A DNA stretch of 64,000 nt from Endothia cerciana (Eukaryota > Ascomycota > Sordariomycetes > Diaporthales > Cryphonectriaceae). A program made the translations under genes and the position numbers. This document shows, in pieces, positions 1-11,857 of the stretch. The DNA lies in contig JALRMH010000012.1 in NCBI GenBank assembly GCA_026119935.1, positions 558,001-622,000 on the forward strand, given 5' to 3'. Within the stretch, counting starts at the first letter, position 1; the number at the start of each line of letters is the position of its first letter. A model generated the notes under the pieces. That model was given only the letters and a program-made list of their open reading frames with translations, made no database searches and had not been told where the DNA came from.

Positions 1-1
1 C

Positions 2-615
2 AAGCCCTACCGTTCGATACAGGAGCACATTCGACGTGCGCACCCTGATCGGTACATCTCAGGGCTGCCGGCGAACGAGGAGAGCTTCCAGGCGATGGTC
101 AGCACCGAGGGTGTCATTTGTCCTATTCCTCGCCCTGATGGTACTGCATGTGGCACGCGCTGCACAGGTTCGAAGCCTTACCGAACGGTTCAAGACCACA
201 TTCGCGACATCCATCCCGAACACTTTGTACCTGCGCTTCCTGCTAATGAGGCAAGCTTCCGGATCAGTAAGTGTACCCTGGCGCCATGGCCCCTCTTGAT
301 ACTCCTCAGACATCGTATTTTGAGTTGTCGGTCGTGCTGGTATCATCACATCGGACCATAAAGAAGAAATTCTCGGTGGATCCGGAAACTGTCGACGACT
401 CCCCTTGTAAGGAAATGACTATCTTACTGACACAATATCTCAAGTGGTCGAGAAGCCAGAGACCATCACCTGTCCCCTGCCAATGCCAGATGGGTCTGCT
501 TGTACCAAGCGCTGCTTCGGCGATAAGCGATACCGCTCGATACAGGAGCACATTCGACGAGCCCATCCCGAGCGTTATATCTCTGGCCTTTCCGCGAACG
601 CGGAGAGCTTCCTAC
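2..615 (+). repeat. Tandem finger-coding repeats in the MBD4-like gene
   Basis: Three copies of a ~57-codon unit: a partial copy at 2..94, a full copy at 95..266, and a third at 445..about 615. Shared elements are PDG[ST]AC, RC-x-G, YR[ST][IV]Q, HIR-x2-HP and a closing LPAN/LSAN-x2-SF. A 178-bp phase-1 intron (267..444) sits exactly between copies two and three. More copies may lie upstream of the window. Confidence 0.85.
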
Positions 616-2510
616 GTATGACTAGTGGCTTTGGGGCGACGCCACCATTGAGCCAGCAGAGGTCGGCCTCTGGTGTCAACCAGGCTGGAGCCGACCTAGC
701 ACGACAAGATTCGAGCCACGGTTCTCAATCTCAGAGCCAGGACGATATGAGCCCTCCGCCGCCAGCTAGGGCAAGTGTGTTAGCAGAGCTGCATGAGCGT
801 GCCGCAGTGGCAGCAAATGATCCCGACATTAGCCCGGCCTTCGATCAGCAAGTCTGGCCCTCGCCAACACAGCAGACTGCAGGAACCGTGGCTCCGGAGA
901 TGTTGACGGTAGATGAATTCCAGCATGCAACCCAGGACTTTTTCCCTTGGCAATTCACCGCACAACCGCTACAACCGATGCCAGTTTTCCAACAAGCACA
1001 TTTCCCGAACCCGCACTACAGTGCGATGCCGCTCGCAACGACATCTGTTCAGGACTCTGATCCAACATTGAGCCGTGATCTCTTTGATTCGCAACCCATC
1101 ATCGGGGCAATGCATACTGGTTACGGTAATGCCTATTTCGCCGGTCTTCAGCAGCAGCAAACCGGGTCCCAGTCGTTTCAGCATGCCCCCGCACAAGTCG
1201 GACAGCAACTAACAAATCACCAGGCAGCGGACCAGGAGCTAAGCGGCTGGCCACTAACCAACCAACAGGCGCCGACTCAAGGGCCAAGCGGCGGAACATT
1301 GCAGATTCTTGAACCGTCTCATCAAAAGCGCAAGAGAGAGGACTCTCAATGCAGTCTTCCAGAAGGTCGTCAACAGAAGCCTTCCAAGAAATCGAGTCAA
1401 CCAAGCATGAATATTTCGACGACTAGCCACGCCAACCCAGTTCCTCAGCCCAATGGCTCCGACAAATCGCCCCTAACACCCGTTGCCCCTCCTCTCAAGA
1501 CTCCTACAAAGCCAAAAGCTATTCCAAATAAGCACGTTTCTCCTTACTTTCCTAAGCCTCCTTCCTCCAAACAAGACGACCAGGTCAACAATACCGCAGC
1601 AGCGCCGACTCCAAGCCCAAAGACGAAACGGCCGCCACGAAACACAGTCTCAGCACTCCCCATCCCGCCATTGACAGCCGATAAGTTCGGTCTCGTCCAA
1701 GAGAGACTCGCTCACGACCCGTTTCGCCTCCTGATCGCAGTTAGCTTCCTGATCCGCACGCCCGGCAACGTTTCCATCCCTGTATTCGATGATGTGATGA
1801 AACGCTGGCCAACACCTCAGGATCTGGCTGCGGCGGACCCGGAGGACGTCAAGCCAATGATTCGCAAACTCGGTCTGTGTAACCAACGTTGCGATACGAT
1901 CCAAAAGTACGCAAGGCTGTGGTGCCAGCAGCCGCCAAACAAGGGTGTCCGCTATGGCGTCAGGGACTATCCACGCAAGGGCGACGGGAAAGACGTCAAA
2001 TCAGGCGAGGTCTTTGGAGCGGAACAAGAAGTCAGACAAGATACACCCATCATTGACGGATCGGACCAGAGCGGCACCGACCCCTTCGCCACGACCAAGG
2101 CTAGAGGCCATGGCACGGCCTGGGAGATCGGGCACCTTACCTTCGGGCGATACGTAATCGACAGCTGGCGCATTTTCTGCCGAGATGTACTCCTCGGTCG
2201 TGCCGAGGACTGGAAGGGCAAGGGCCGCGGACCGAACTTTCAGCCAGAGTGGATGAGGGTTCTTCCTGAGGACAAGGAGTTGCGCGCATGCCTACGCTGG
2301 ATGTGGATGAAGGAAGGCTGGTGGTGGGATCCCAATACGGGCGACAAGACATTGTTGAGCGACACTATGGAGCGGGCTGTCAATGAGGGGCGTGTTGCGT
2401 GGGATAGCGAGGGACAGCTGCAGATCCTCGACACGCCAATTCGGAACGAAACTGTCAATAGCCATGCTGAAGGATCGATCCATCAGGGGTGTGTTACGTA
2501 CGATGGTTAG
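2..2510 (+). CDS. MBD4-like mismatch DNA glycosylase with N-terminal C2H2-like finger array (5' partial)
   Basis: The reading frame is open at the window edge, so the start is missing. Exons are 2..266 and 445..2510 (776 residues visible). The N-terminus carries tandem ~57-residue repeats: a partial one from position 2, one from 95, and one just after the intron. Each complete repeat has C-x9-C-x3-C-x11-H-x4-H, a C2H2-like finger with an extra upstream Cys. A long Q/P/S-rich linker follows. From about visible residue 501 there is an HhH-GPD-type domain (RLAHDPFRLLIA, then DSWRIFC) matching the MBD4 family fold. The aspartate of IDSWRIFC (visible residue 661) aligns with the MBD4 catalytic Asp. 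Family knowledge: such enzymes remove T or U mispaired with G at deaminated CpG, in the nucleus. The splice join recreates an ATG codon and the repeat register, which supports the intron strongly. Finger function (DNA or protein binding) is inferred. Confidence 0.88.
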
Positions 2511-3797
2511 GGACAGCCTCAGATCGTCAAATCATCGATGAGCCGGTGCAGAATGGTGCTCTTAATGGACAAGTGGGAAAGGTACTGGAGTTAATACTGA
2601 AGATGATTGGATGACGGATGGATTTTGACGGATGGATGGCGACAAAATTGGCGATGTGTACATGGCGACGGCTTCTTTCTGCGAACGATGGATTTCCTCT
2701 CTTTTCCATTCAGTCTTGAGTTATTGGTGTACTTCACTAGCTTCAGGTAGTTAGGAGTCGAGAGCAGACAAAAACAAAGGCAAGGAAAGAAAAAAATCGG
2801 TTGGGAAGGAGCCTTCGGTTGTGGCTTTGGGGGAACTTTACAATGTTATGAGTACGGTTCGCACTTCGTGACTCGATTCTGCTGGTCTCTTTCTGGTATG
2901 CAAACTCAGTGTCTTGCTTTCTAGAGGCGCTTACCTTTCGTATCTGTGTCTTGTTGTTGCGATGGTGAGATGTTGATGATGCTGTAGCCTGAGCTGCCAG
3001 CTGCGTTCACACAACGGTATTAGAGAAGCTTCGAAGAGCACTAGCATCCACATCCGATAGACCTGTCTTCGTCCTCGACGCCCACGACCGTGCTCATGCT
3101 TATGATGCCATCACGAGGAAGTCGGTCTGGAATGGAGTTTGACGTCTGGGTAAACCCGACTCTCAAGAATCTGCGGGACGCACGCCGTGAAGCGGAAAAG
3201 TACCTGAGAAGGAAGGATGGGATGCCGACCCTGGGCGCGCCATGGTTCCGGGGAATCAAGCGGTACTGTACATCGACGATCGCGCGACGAAGTGCGATAT
3301 CATGATTCCCGGTATTAACATGTGATCAGGGGACATGGCCGCACGGTCGGAAGGCTTGCCGAAGACTATCTATCAACCCTTGAGCGAGAGAAGTATAAGC
3401 CTGTAACCACTGTAACCACCACCAATTCGGCGTCCAAAATTAACACCATTAGTACACGTTGTCTTCAAGTGAGAAAGCCCCCCCCCCCCCAAGATGTCGA
3501 TGGTCTACTATGGTAGCGTCATGGGGGAATAAAAAGAAATGTGGGTCCGTCAGAACTTCAAGATGACGTCGTGATGCGCCTCGTCGAGGTTGCGCATGGC
3601 GTCATGGATATGTCAACCCAGAACTGTGAGGAGCTTCCGCTCCGGTGAGCTGCGCTGTAGTAAATATGACCCGTTGGCCGCAGAACGTATTTAAAAGATG
3701 AACTACAACAACTCTTCAGACCCGAAGCTGCGTCAACCCACCACCAGTCCATCACTCTCTGTCCCCACTCAACAAGATCTACAGCCAGCCAGCCAGG
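2511..3797. other. Intergenic region, glycosylase 3' flank to SDR promoter
   Basis: No convincing gene. Short ORFs (for example 3090-3305) lack family features. It holds a 13-nt C run at 3478-3490 and, close to the SDR start, a TATA-like tattta sequence near 3689. Confidence 0.6.
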
Positions 3798-4838
3798 ATG
3801 ACAGACCAATTCAAGTCGGGTGAGTTGGAAGGCAGCGCAGTCTAACCACGGAACATGCGCAGAAGGACACGGGACAGGTTCTGACTGATCACTGCAGGCC
3901 ACAGCATTCCTGTGACCAAGCAGGACTTCCCCGGCAAGGAGCATGACATGCCAGACCCCGACCCCAAGAAGACCCATCTTCCCGGGACGAAGGAAGGAGA
4001 GCAGATTCCGTACCTCGCAGCGGGCAAGCTCAAGGGCAAGAACGCTGTGATCACGGGCGGCGACTCGGGCATTGGGAGAGCTACCGCGATCCTCTTCGCG
4101 GAGGAGGGCGCCGACTCTTTGATCGCGTACCTGCCGGATGAGGAGAAGGACGCGCAGGAGACCAAGAAGCAAGTCGAGAACCGCGGCCGCAAGTGCCATC
4201 TCTTATCGACGGATCTGTCCAAGCAGGAGAACTGCAAGAAGCTGGCCGAGGAGGCAGCTAGCGTGTTCGGGGGCCACATCGATATCCTGTTCAACAATGC
4301 GGCTTACCAGATGATGGTGGAGGACATCAAGGATCTGTCCGAGTAAGGCCTCACTCCCCCTATGCCGTGTGTGATGAGCACGAAGCTGATATGTACCTGC
4401 ACTCCCAGGGAGCAATGGGTGCATACCTTCAACATCAACATTCACAGCTTCTTCTACCTGTCGAAATACCTCCTCCCTCAAATGTCCCGCGGAAGCACGA
4501 TCATCAACAACGCCTCCATCAATGCGTACATTGGCCGACCAGACCTGCTGGACTACACATCTACCAAGGGCGCCATCGTCTCCTTCACCCGGGGACTGTC
4601 GAACCAGTACATTGGGCGGGGCATCCGGGTCAACGCCGTTGCTCCTGGACCCGTCTGGACGCCGCTCATCCCGGCGACCATGAATGACCAGGCGCAGAAG
4701 GAGTTCACGAGCCCGATGGGAAGGCCAGCGCAGCCGAGCGAGATCGCGACGTGTGTGGTGTTCTTGGCGAGTGCGGACAGCAGCTGCGTGAGTGGACAGA
4801 CCATCCACTGCAATGGTGGTGTCGTTGTGAACGGCTGA
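3798..4838 (+). CDS. Short-chain dehydrogenase/reductase, YghA-like
   Basis: Three exons: 3798..3819, 3898..4342 and 4409..4838 (298 aa). The 22-nt first exon supplies the ATG. The N-terminal Pro-rich extension before the Rossmann fold is typical of the YghA/general-stress SDR subgroup. The NAD(P)-binding loop TGGDSGIG is at residues 60-67, an NNA motif follows, and the catalytic Ser192, Tyr205 and Lys209 (S...YTSTK) are present, as is the PG motif after the active site (VAPGPVWTP). All catalytic residues are intact, so an active cytosolic oxidoreductase is expected; the substrate cannot be read from sequence. Introns 1 and 2 are 78 and 66 bp with GTGAGT and GTAAGG donors. It lies between the glycosylase and the ABC transporter on the same strand but has its own promoter space. 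Confidence 0.92.
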
Positions 4839-5586
4839 TAGGCAGCCTGACATCATTGTGGTGGGCCGGGCAATATTAACCAGCGCGAGGCGCGTTGGAC
4901 CTCTACATCAGCAGCACGTAGTAATAAGACCCGTGATATGCATCCACCGAGCCGCCCCTGAATGCTCGCTTGTACATCCTTGCTGTGTGGACAGGGTCGG
5001 CATTGGACGGCTCCGAATAGAGTTGCTAAGGTTTGAGACCAATATCCACAGGGCTGACGTCTTGGCCTGCGGCTGGACCTGCGAATGGGGCTGCAGCACG
5101 GCTGCTGTACCGCACCTTTCTCTCCAGCGGGGCTGTCCTAATGGATACAGCGCACGGTCCAGCTTTTCCAGGTTGAAACGGACCCACTTTCAACGTTCTG
5201 GCTGGGACGCGGCTGAATCCCACCCAATCCAACCCACACCCACCAACCAGGGGGCTTCGGCGCCTCTCACCGACGTCTCACGAAACCACCAATCCTTTCG
5301 TGCACTCGTGCTTGTGCGCATGACTAGTATTTCTGGGGCGGCGACCTCGAGCTTTCAGGGCGAGACACGTACCATCTCGGGCGCCTTGTTGGAACTACCG
5401 AAGATCCTCATCGCTTAACAGTATCAATTTCGCGTCCGTCTCTCGCACACGCGTTGTGTCTTTTCTCTTTTCTCTTTTCTCAGCTTACGCTCTTCGCCAC
5501 CCACATACACGCGTAATAAGCGCCGCCTAAAGTATCCAAGGCACAAACCCAAGCATCGACAACCAGAGAGGGTCTTTGGGTGCCAG
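4839..5586. other. Intergenic region with pyrimidine-rich promoter tract of the ABC transporter
   Basis: No convincing gene; a 186-codon ORF at 4858-5418 has no recognisable feature. A pyrimidine tract with repeated TTTTCTC units lies at about 5459-5482, roughly 105 bp upstream of the transporter ATG. Such CT tracts are typical of fungal core promoters and leaders. Confidence 0.5.
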
Positions 5587-8500
5587 ATGACGGATCATGA
5601 TAGTCTGAAGGCGGCGGTCGCCGGACTGGAAGTCGTCCTCGTCGCGATTCTCACTGTCCCGGCTGTCGCATACCTCATCACCAGGGCGAGGCTGCTGAAA
5701 GCCCGGGGCTATGGAACCATAACGGGTTTCTACGAAGACAAAGACGGGGAGGCTACTGAAAGGTCGACCCAGGAGTATTCGGACCTCCCCCCTCGTGCCG
5801 CCGCATGGTTGAGCTCCGCCCTTGGCTTGGCAGCAGCAATCGCGGCCGCCGTATTATCGCAGAAGGCAGAATTCTTAGGGGGAGGGGGATCAGCTTTGGT
5901 TGGTTTCTTGAGTACATGGGCAGATGTCGTCGCTTGGGTGGGTGTGACAACATGAACTCGCTCCCTGTATGGCTAGCTGACCGGAGCACAGGGGCTCATC
6001 TTCTTCCAATGCGTCTTCCTGCCTCCCAGAGGTGACTACCAGGCCAAGTACCGACTCGCAAATTGCGCGCTTGTGTGCTCAGTTCTGGCATTGGCATCCC
6101 TCATCTACCGGAGCAGGTTCGAAGACGTTCTTAATGCCTCCCGGGATTCTCATCAGTTGGCCGAGGGGGTGTGCTGGCTCCTCCAGGCCGTCGCCGCTCT
6201 CGTGGCTTTCTTCGCACTAGGCTCTATTCCACGAAGGCCAGATGTCTACTTCAAAGGGACGCTGGTAGACCAGCAGTACACTGTCTCGCTGCTTTCCAAG
6301 ATCTCCTTCTCGTGGAACCCCGTCGTTTTCGATATCTCGAGGCAGCGACAGCTGGAGATGGAAGATCTACCTCAGCTCGACTATCTGAACCGATCTTCAA
6401 ACCTCCATCGTATGTTCAATGAGAAGAAGACCGAGGGGCGCTTGTGGTGGAAGCTTTTCAAATTCCACTGGGTCGAGCTGGCGCAACAGTGGGGTCTCGT
6501 GCTCATCGAGGCGGTCTTGGCCTTGTTTCCGCAATACGTGATGTATAACCTCCTCCAGCGGCTCGAACAGCCGAGGACACCAGAGACTGGGATGTCGACC
6601 AATCTGGCCTGGGTCCTCGCGCTCTCTCTGAGTCTGGCCCTGGACAGCATCGTCGGCAGCGTGATGAGCTGGTGGACTAACAGTCACCTCGTCATACCTA
6701 TGACTTCAGTCCTGCAGACGCTAGTTTTCAACAAGGCATTGAAGGAGCACGAAACGGCTATGCCCCCTCCTCAGTCTCAGGACGAGAACGGCGACGACAA
6801 CGACGATCCCAAGAAGGATGGTGACGCCAAGAACAAGAACAAGAAGGATTCAGATGGGAAGCCGAAGGGCCCAGACAAGAAGGATGAAGTCCGCCAATCC
6901 GTCATCAACCATATGAAGCTGGATTCGGGGCGAGTGACAATGTTTTGTTCCTTCAATGTTGGTAGTCCTCCATTCCTCATACCGTGCCCTATGTCACCCC
7001 TTTTCAGAACTTTCTACATAGAGCACTTTGGGCTCCGCGGTACGGTTCTAACACTGAGCAGTACTACCTTCCCTTGGCCTTAGTCAAACTTGTGTTAGCC
7101 GGTGGTTTCTTGATGACCCTCCTGGGATGGAAAGCCGTTATCGCGGGTCTTGCCTCGGCGGCATTGATCATCCCCCTGAACACCTGGATTTCCAAGAAAT
7201 ACGCAAAGATCCAATTGTAAGTTTGTCTCTCAGGGTTTGACCCCGAGAACATCCCGTTTTTGGAGCACTTTGCACACTACCGAGGACCATCTTGCTAATG
7301 CCATGCGCAATAGTGGCCTCATGAAATATCGCGACGGCAAAGTTCACCTGCTCACTGAAGCTCTTCAGGGCATGCGACAGATCAAGTACTCGGCTCTCGA
7401 ACAGCATTGGGAGGACAAGATCATGCAGAGCCGGAATGATGAGCTGGGACAGTATTGGAAAGCATCCCTGTTCATGTGTGCTGTCATTCTCGTGATGAAC
7501 ATGGGGCCTCTTCTCCTTGCCTGTGTTGCACAGTCTGTGTATGCCTGGGAACAGGGTGGAAACATCAAGGCCTCGGTCATCTTCGCCTCCCTCGGCCTCT
7601 TTGATCAGCTCGATGAAGCAACTGCCCTTTTACCCTTACTACAGGTGTACATGATGGAAGCTTGGACAAGCTGTGTGCGACTGGAGAAGTACTTGAGACA
7701 GCCTGACAAGGAGCCTGTCACGGTCTCAGGAGACGCGATTATCCTGGAAAAGGCGACCGTTGCTTGGCCCAAGAAAGAGGACGCAGATGAGGAAGGTACT
7801 GCTGAGCCGACCGAGGCACGTTCCATGTTGCAGAACGTCTCCCTCCGATTCCCGGAGGGCAAATTGTCTGTGATATCCGGGAAGACTGGCTCTGGCAAGT
7901 CGTTGCTCCTGGCGGCCATTCTCGGAGAAGTGAAACTCATCTCGGGAACCGTCAAGGTTCCAACACCACCGCTAGAAGAAGAGCTGGACGATGTGAAACC
8001 TATCGCCGATGCTGAGTGGCTCATTCCTTCGCTCACCGCCTTTGTATCTCAAACGCCATGGATCGAAACGGGAACGGTACAAGACAACATCACATTCGGC
8101 CTGCCCTTTGTCGAATCACGCTATCAAAAGGTCTTGAGGGCCTGTTCCCTGGAAAAGGACATCGAGCTCCTCGTCGACGGAGACAAGACTGAGGTCGGGC
8201 CGAAGGGCGTGACCCTGAGTGGCGGTCAACGATGGCGAGTAGCGCTCGCGAGAGCGCTGTACTCACGCGCAGGCATTCTCATTTTGGACGACGTTCTTTC
8301 CGCTGTCGATGCTCACGTTGGTCGTACCATGGTCGACCAGGCGTTGACGGGAGAGTTGTCAGATGGGCGAACCAGAATTCTGGCCACACATCACGCGGAA
8401 TTGTGTCTGCCAAAGGCGACCTACCTCGTCCGTCTCCATGAAGGAAGACTGCAAAGCGCCGAAACCATCACCCCTTCGAGCACGGCTATTACCTCACCCA

Positions 8501-11086
8501 ATGGATTAAAAAGCTCCTCGATTCATGACGCAAGTGAGACGCAAACCGTGGCAGACTCACAGGAGGACCAGTTTCCCTCCGAGCACACCACCCTCGTCCC
8601 GACTGAGACCGCTGTCGACCAGAAAACGTCCAAAGCCAAAGAGGACGAGGAGAAGCGCGAAACGGGTCGCGTCAAGTGGAAAGTGTATAAGACCTACCTC
8701 AAGGCTAGCAAAGCCCCGGTGCTTTGGACACTCGTATTCCTCCTCATCATCGCTGGTGGACTCGCAAGCGTCGGCAGAGTCTGGAGCTTCAAGGCGCTTA
8801 CTGACAATGTATCGACCGAGGAGGTGAACAACTTCTCCACATTCTCGCACTACGAACATCAGAGATTATTCATCCAGGCTCCTCATAGAGGGATGCTATA
8901 TTCTGAGGTGATGCCCCATAAGACGTCATTTCACGCAGTGGTTGTTCAGGACCACTCAGTCGCATTCTGGATTGGAATGTCGGTCCTCTTCTATGTCTTG
9001 ATGGTCCTCGCCATGGTAAGTCGCATTCCCTAACCCTATCCTATCAGTGCTCTTTGTCGAACCAGCCCCGGGAATCCCAACAGAGCACTTTGGAATGGCA
9101 CTGTCGACTGTTGCCGCCATTTCTCGTCAAATAGCTTTGATTCAGATCACCTTTACGACTCGTGTCAGATGGCTGATGTTTTCTCAGGTTGTGCGATCTA
9201 TTACCATGACCGCGATCGGTCTGCGGACGTCGCAGATCCTCTTCGAACGAATGACCCACGCCATCTTGAGGGCACCGCTGGGCTGGATCGACACCAATCC
9301 CTCGGGTCGAATCTTGAATCGCTTCACTTCCGACATGTTCATGGTTGATAGGCGTCTCCCCGGGGAACTTGGCAACTTCATACAAAGCATCTTTTCGCTC
9401 ATTTTCACCATCGCGGCAACCTTGTCGGTCTCTGTCTACGTAATACTCGCCGGAGTCGTCCTCATGGCCATGTATGCACGGGTAGCCAGCATTTACATCC
9501 ACGTTGCGCGAGAAGTGAAGAGGATCAACTCCATCTCAAATTCCCCGATATATGATCAATTCAGCTCCGTGCTGTCGGGTCTTTCGACCATCCGAGCCTT
9601 TCAACGCACTAACTTCTACATGAACCGGATGTAAGTGCTTGTCTTGTCCGGAAATACTCAGTCGCGATACTGACCGGCTCGACACAGGTTCAACCTCATC
9701 GACAATTCTAACAAGGCCAGCTGGGCCCAGAACCTGTCTAGCAGGTGGATGAGCTTCAGGCTATCGATGATAGGCACCGTCTTTGTGACCGTCGTTGCGC
9801 TCGTTGCCGTCAGCGGACATGTCGATGCCGCCGTTGCAGGTTTCAGTCTTACTTTCGCACTGAGGTATTCATGGAGGTTGTCGGGCCTCTTGCAGAGCAT
9901 GACCTCCATTGAGCTAAGCTTCAACGCAACGGAACGTGTCGTTGAGTACTCGGAGATCGAGACGGAGCCAGAGGACGGGAGGGACGCCCCAGCAGCATGG
10001 CCAGCGGAGGGTAAGATCGAGGTTGAGGACCTGTCTGTCGCCTACAAGGATACCCTGCCACCCGTGTTGAAGAATCTCAACTTCGCCGTGAAGCCTGGCG
10101 AGCGCATTGGTATCATTGGCCGTACAGGCGCAGGAAAGAGTACACTGGCTTCAGTATTCTTCCGCCTGCTCAAACCGCGGCAAGGCTCTGTCCGGATCGA
10201 TAATATCGATATCGCCGAGCTGAAGCTGACGCATCTCCGGAGCCGGCTTGCCATCATCCCACAGGATCCATTCCTCTTCTCTGGATCGCTTCGGTCGAAC
10301 CTGGATATGGAGGGCAACAGAGATGACTACGAGATACAGACGACACTTCAGCGTGTCCATCTCGCCAAGCCGCAACCAGCAGATGCCGAGAGGGTCACCC
10401 ACGCTGCTGTAGCTTCGCACGAGGAACCCCTCGTTTCCACCACAGAAACTATTCCCTTTCCGACAAATGCTGGCGTCGCAGCGCCGGCTCCAGATGTCGA
10501 GAATCCCGACATCGCGCCCTCGACAGCCATCATGACGGCCACCGTCACCGATAGTCAGCCCGCGGCCTCTGGTGACAGCACCGACATCTTCAACAACCTC
10601 TCCATGGAGATCTCCACCGGCGGAGGAAACCTCTCGCAAGGCCAGCGGCAGCTCGTGTGTCTCGCGCGTGCGCTACTCACCAGACCGAAGATTGTGATCA
10701 TGGACGAAGCCACGTCCGCTGTCGACAGGGCCACCGACGCCGCGATCCAGTCCAGCTTGAGGGACTCGTTTGCCGCGGCGGGCTGTACGGTGCTGGTGAT
10801 TGCGCACCGCCTGAGTACCGTCGCGGACTTTGACAAGATCCTTGTGCTAGAGAAGGGCCGCATGGCCGAGATGGGCACGCCGAAGGAGCTGCTCGAGAGG
10901 GGCATGGCCAGGGACGAGAAACGGGCCTCGGAGGGAGAGAATGGAAATGGCAAGAGGGCCGCTGGTGCCGAAGAGGGACAGGAGGAGGAGTTTGACGGCA
11001 CGGGGGCCTTCTGGGATCTGGTCCAGAGTAGTGCCGAGAAGGACAAGTTGATCGGGATGGTGCTAGGGGGTGAGAAGGCCGAGTAG
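5587..11086 (+). CDS. ABCC/MRP-type full-length ABC transporter
   Basis: Six exons: 5587..5937, 5992..6957, 7062..7216, 7314..9015, 9188..9630 and 9688..11086, giving 1671 aa. The order is TMD0-like N-terminal helices, TMD1, NBD1, TMD2, NBD2. NBD1 has Walker A GKTGSGKS (about 680-687), signature LSGGQ (about 792) and Walker B LILDD (D816, D817), where Asp replaces the usual catalytic Glu. NBD2 has Walker A GRTGAGKS (about 1350), LSQGQ (about 1521) and Walker B IVIMDE (D1545, E1546) with an AHRLST H-loop. A Lys/Asp-rich insert sits in TMD1 and an 80-residue Thr/Pro/Ala-rich insert lies between the NBD2 Q-loop and signature. ABCC proteins export conjugates, drugs or metabolites at the plasma or vacuolar membrane; substrate unknown. 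The third exon's upstream junction (GTTGGT donor) is the least certain. Confidence 0.93.
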
Positions 11087-11857
11087 GGTTGCAGTTGGTA
11101 TAAAACAATGTAGTTTTAGGAACATGTAGAATAATAGCACAAAATGAATTGCTATGAACGGGAATCTCCAATGTACCAAGAGATAATCTCGCTTGGCATG
11201 GATAGGTCTTCCAGGTTCTTGCTGTTCTGTGAGACTACAGCAGGGGACGGCAAAGGGGAAAATCGAGAAGAGACGGATGGCTGTTGAGCCAAGTTGCGCA
11301 ATACTACTAAACGAAAAACAAAGGACGAAGAAAGTGGCCTGCTCTCCGTAAGCAGAAATTTGTCCGCTTCCCACAACAAATACAGCGCCAGGCAGAAACA
11401 ACCCTAGTGTCCAGGAGAAGACATCCTCTCGTTCACAGCTCGAAAGCCACAATACACAGGGTGGGGTGCTTGCTTGTCTGGTTTTCCCTGCTTATGGAGG
11501 TCGTGCTTGTAGAGCATGCGCCCTTTTTAGTCCCAATGGATGTCCCCGGTGATTCCCGTCCTCGTGATACGTTGACCATTGGGCACTGAGCCAGAGGGAG
11601 GAACTTGAGTGAGCACCATTAGTTAAAAAAAACGAACTGGTGTTCAGAGACGTGGGGTGTTGGGCTCAATGGCGCCCCAGGCATTTGGCAGATGTGGATG
11701 GAAGGAGGACGGTAGTGAGCTGTGGGGTGTTTGAGGTGTCCTTGTTAAAAGACTGTGAGGGGGGGGGGGGTATGTGGTCAATCATCTGCACACGCAAAGG
11801 CAACATCGAGAATTAAAGGGCGCATGTGCTAGTCTCATTGGCGATGCGTGTGAGGCA
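11087..11857. other. Intergenic region between convergent genes
   Basis: No supported gene. It is the shared 3' flank of the ABC transporter (+) and the Cys-rich orphan (-). It contains a 12-nt G run at 11759-11770. Confidence 0.55.

Noticed and set aside
9047..9187. ORF starting at 9047 as the true fifth exon start of the ABC transporter
   Set aside because: The acceptor at 9047 is out of phase with exon 4; the acceptor at 9187 is in phase and gives the expected TMD2 sequence.
3798..11086. SDR, ABC transporter and two P450s as a biosynthetic gene cluster
   Set aside because: No backbone synthase is present and the genes are separated by 14 kb or more including unrelated housekeeping genes.
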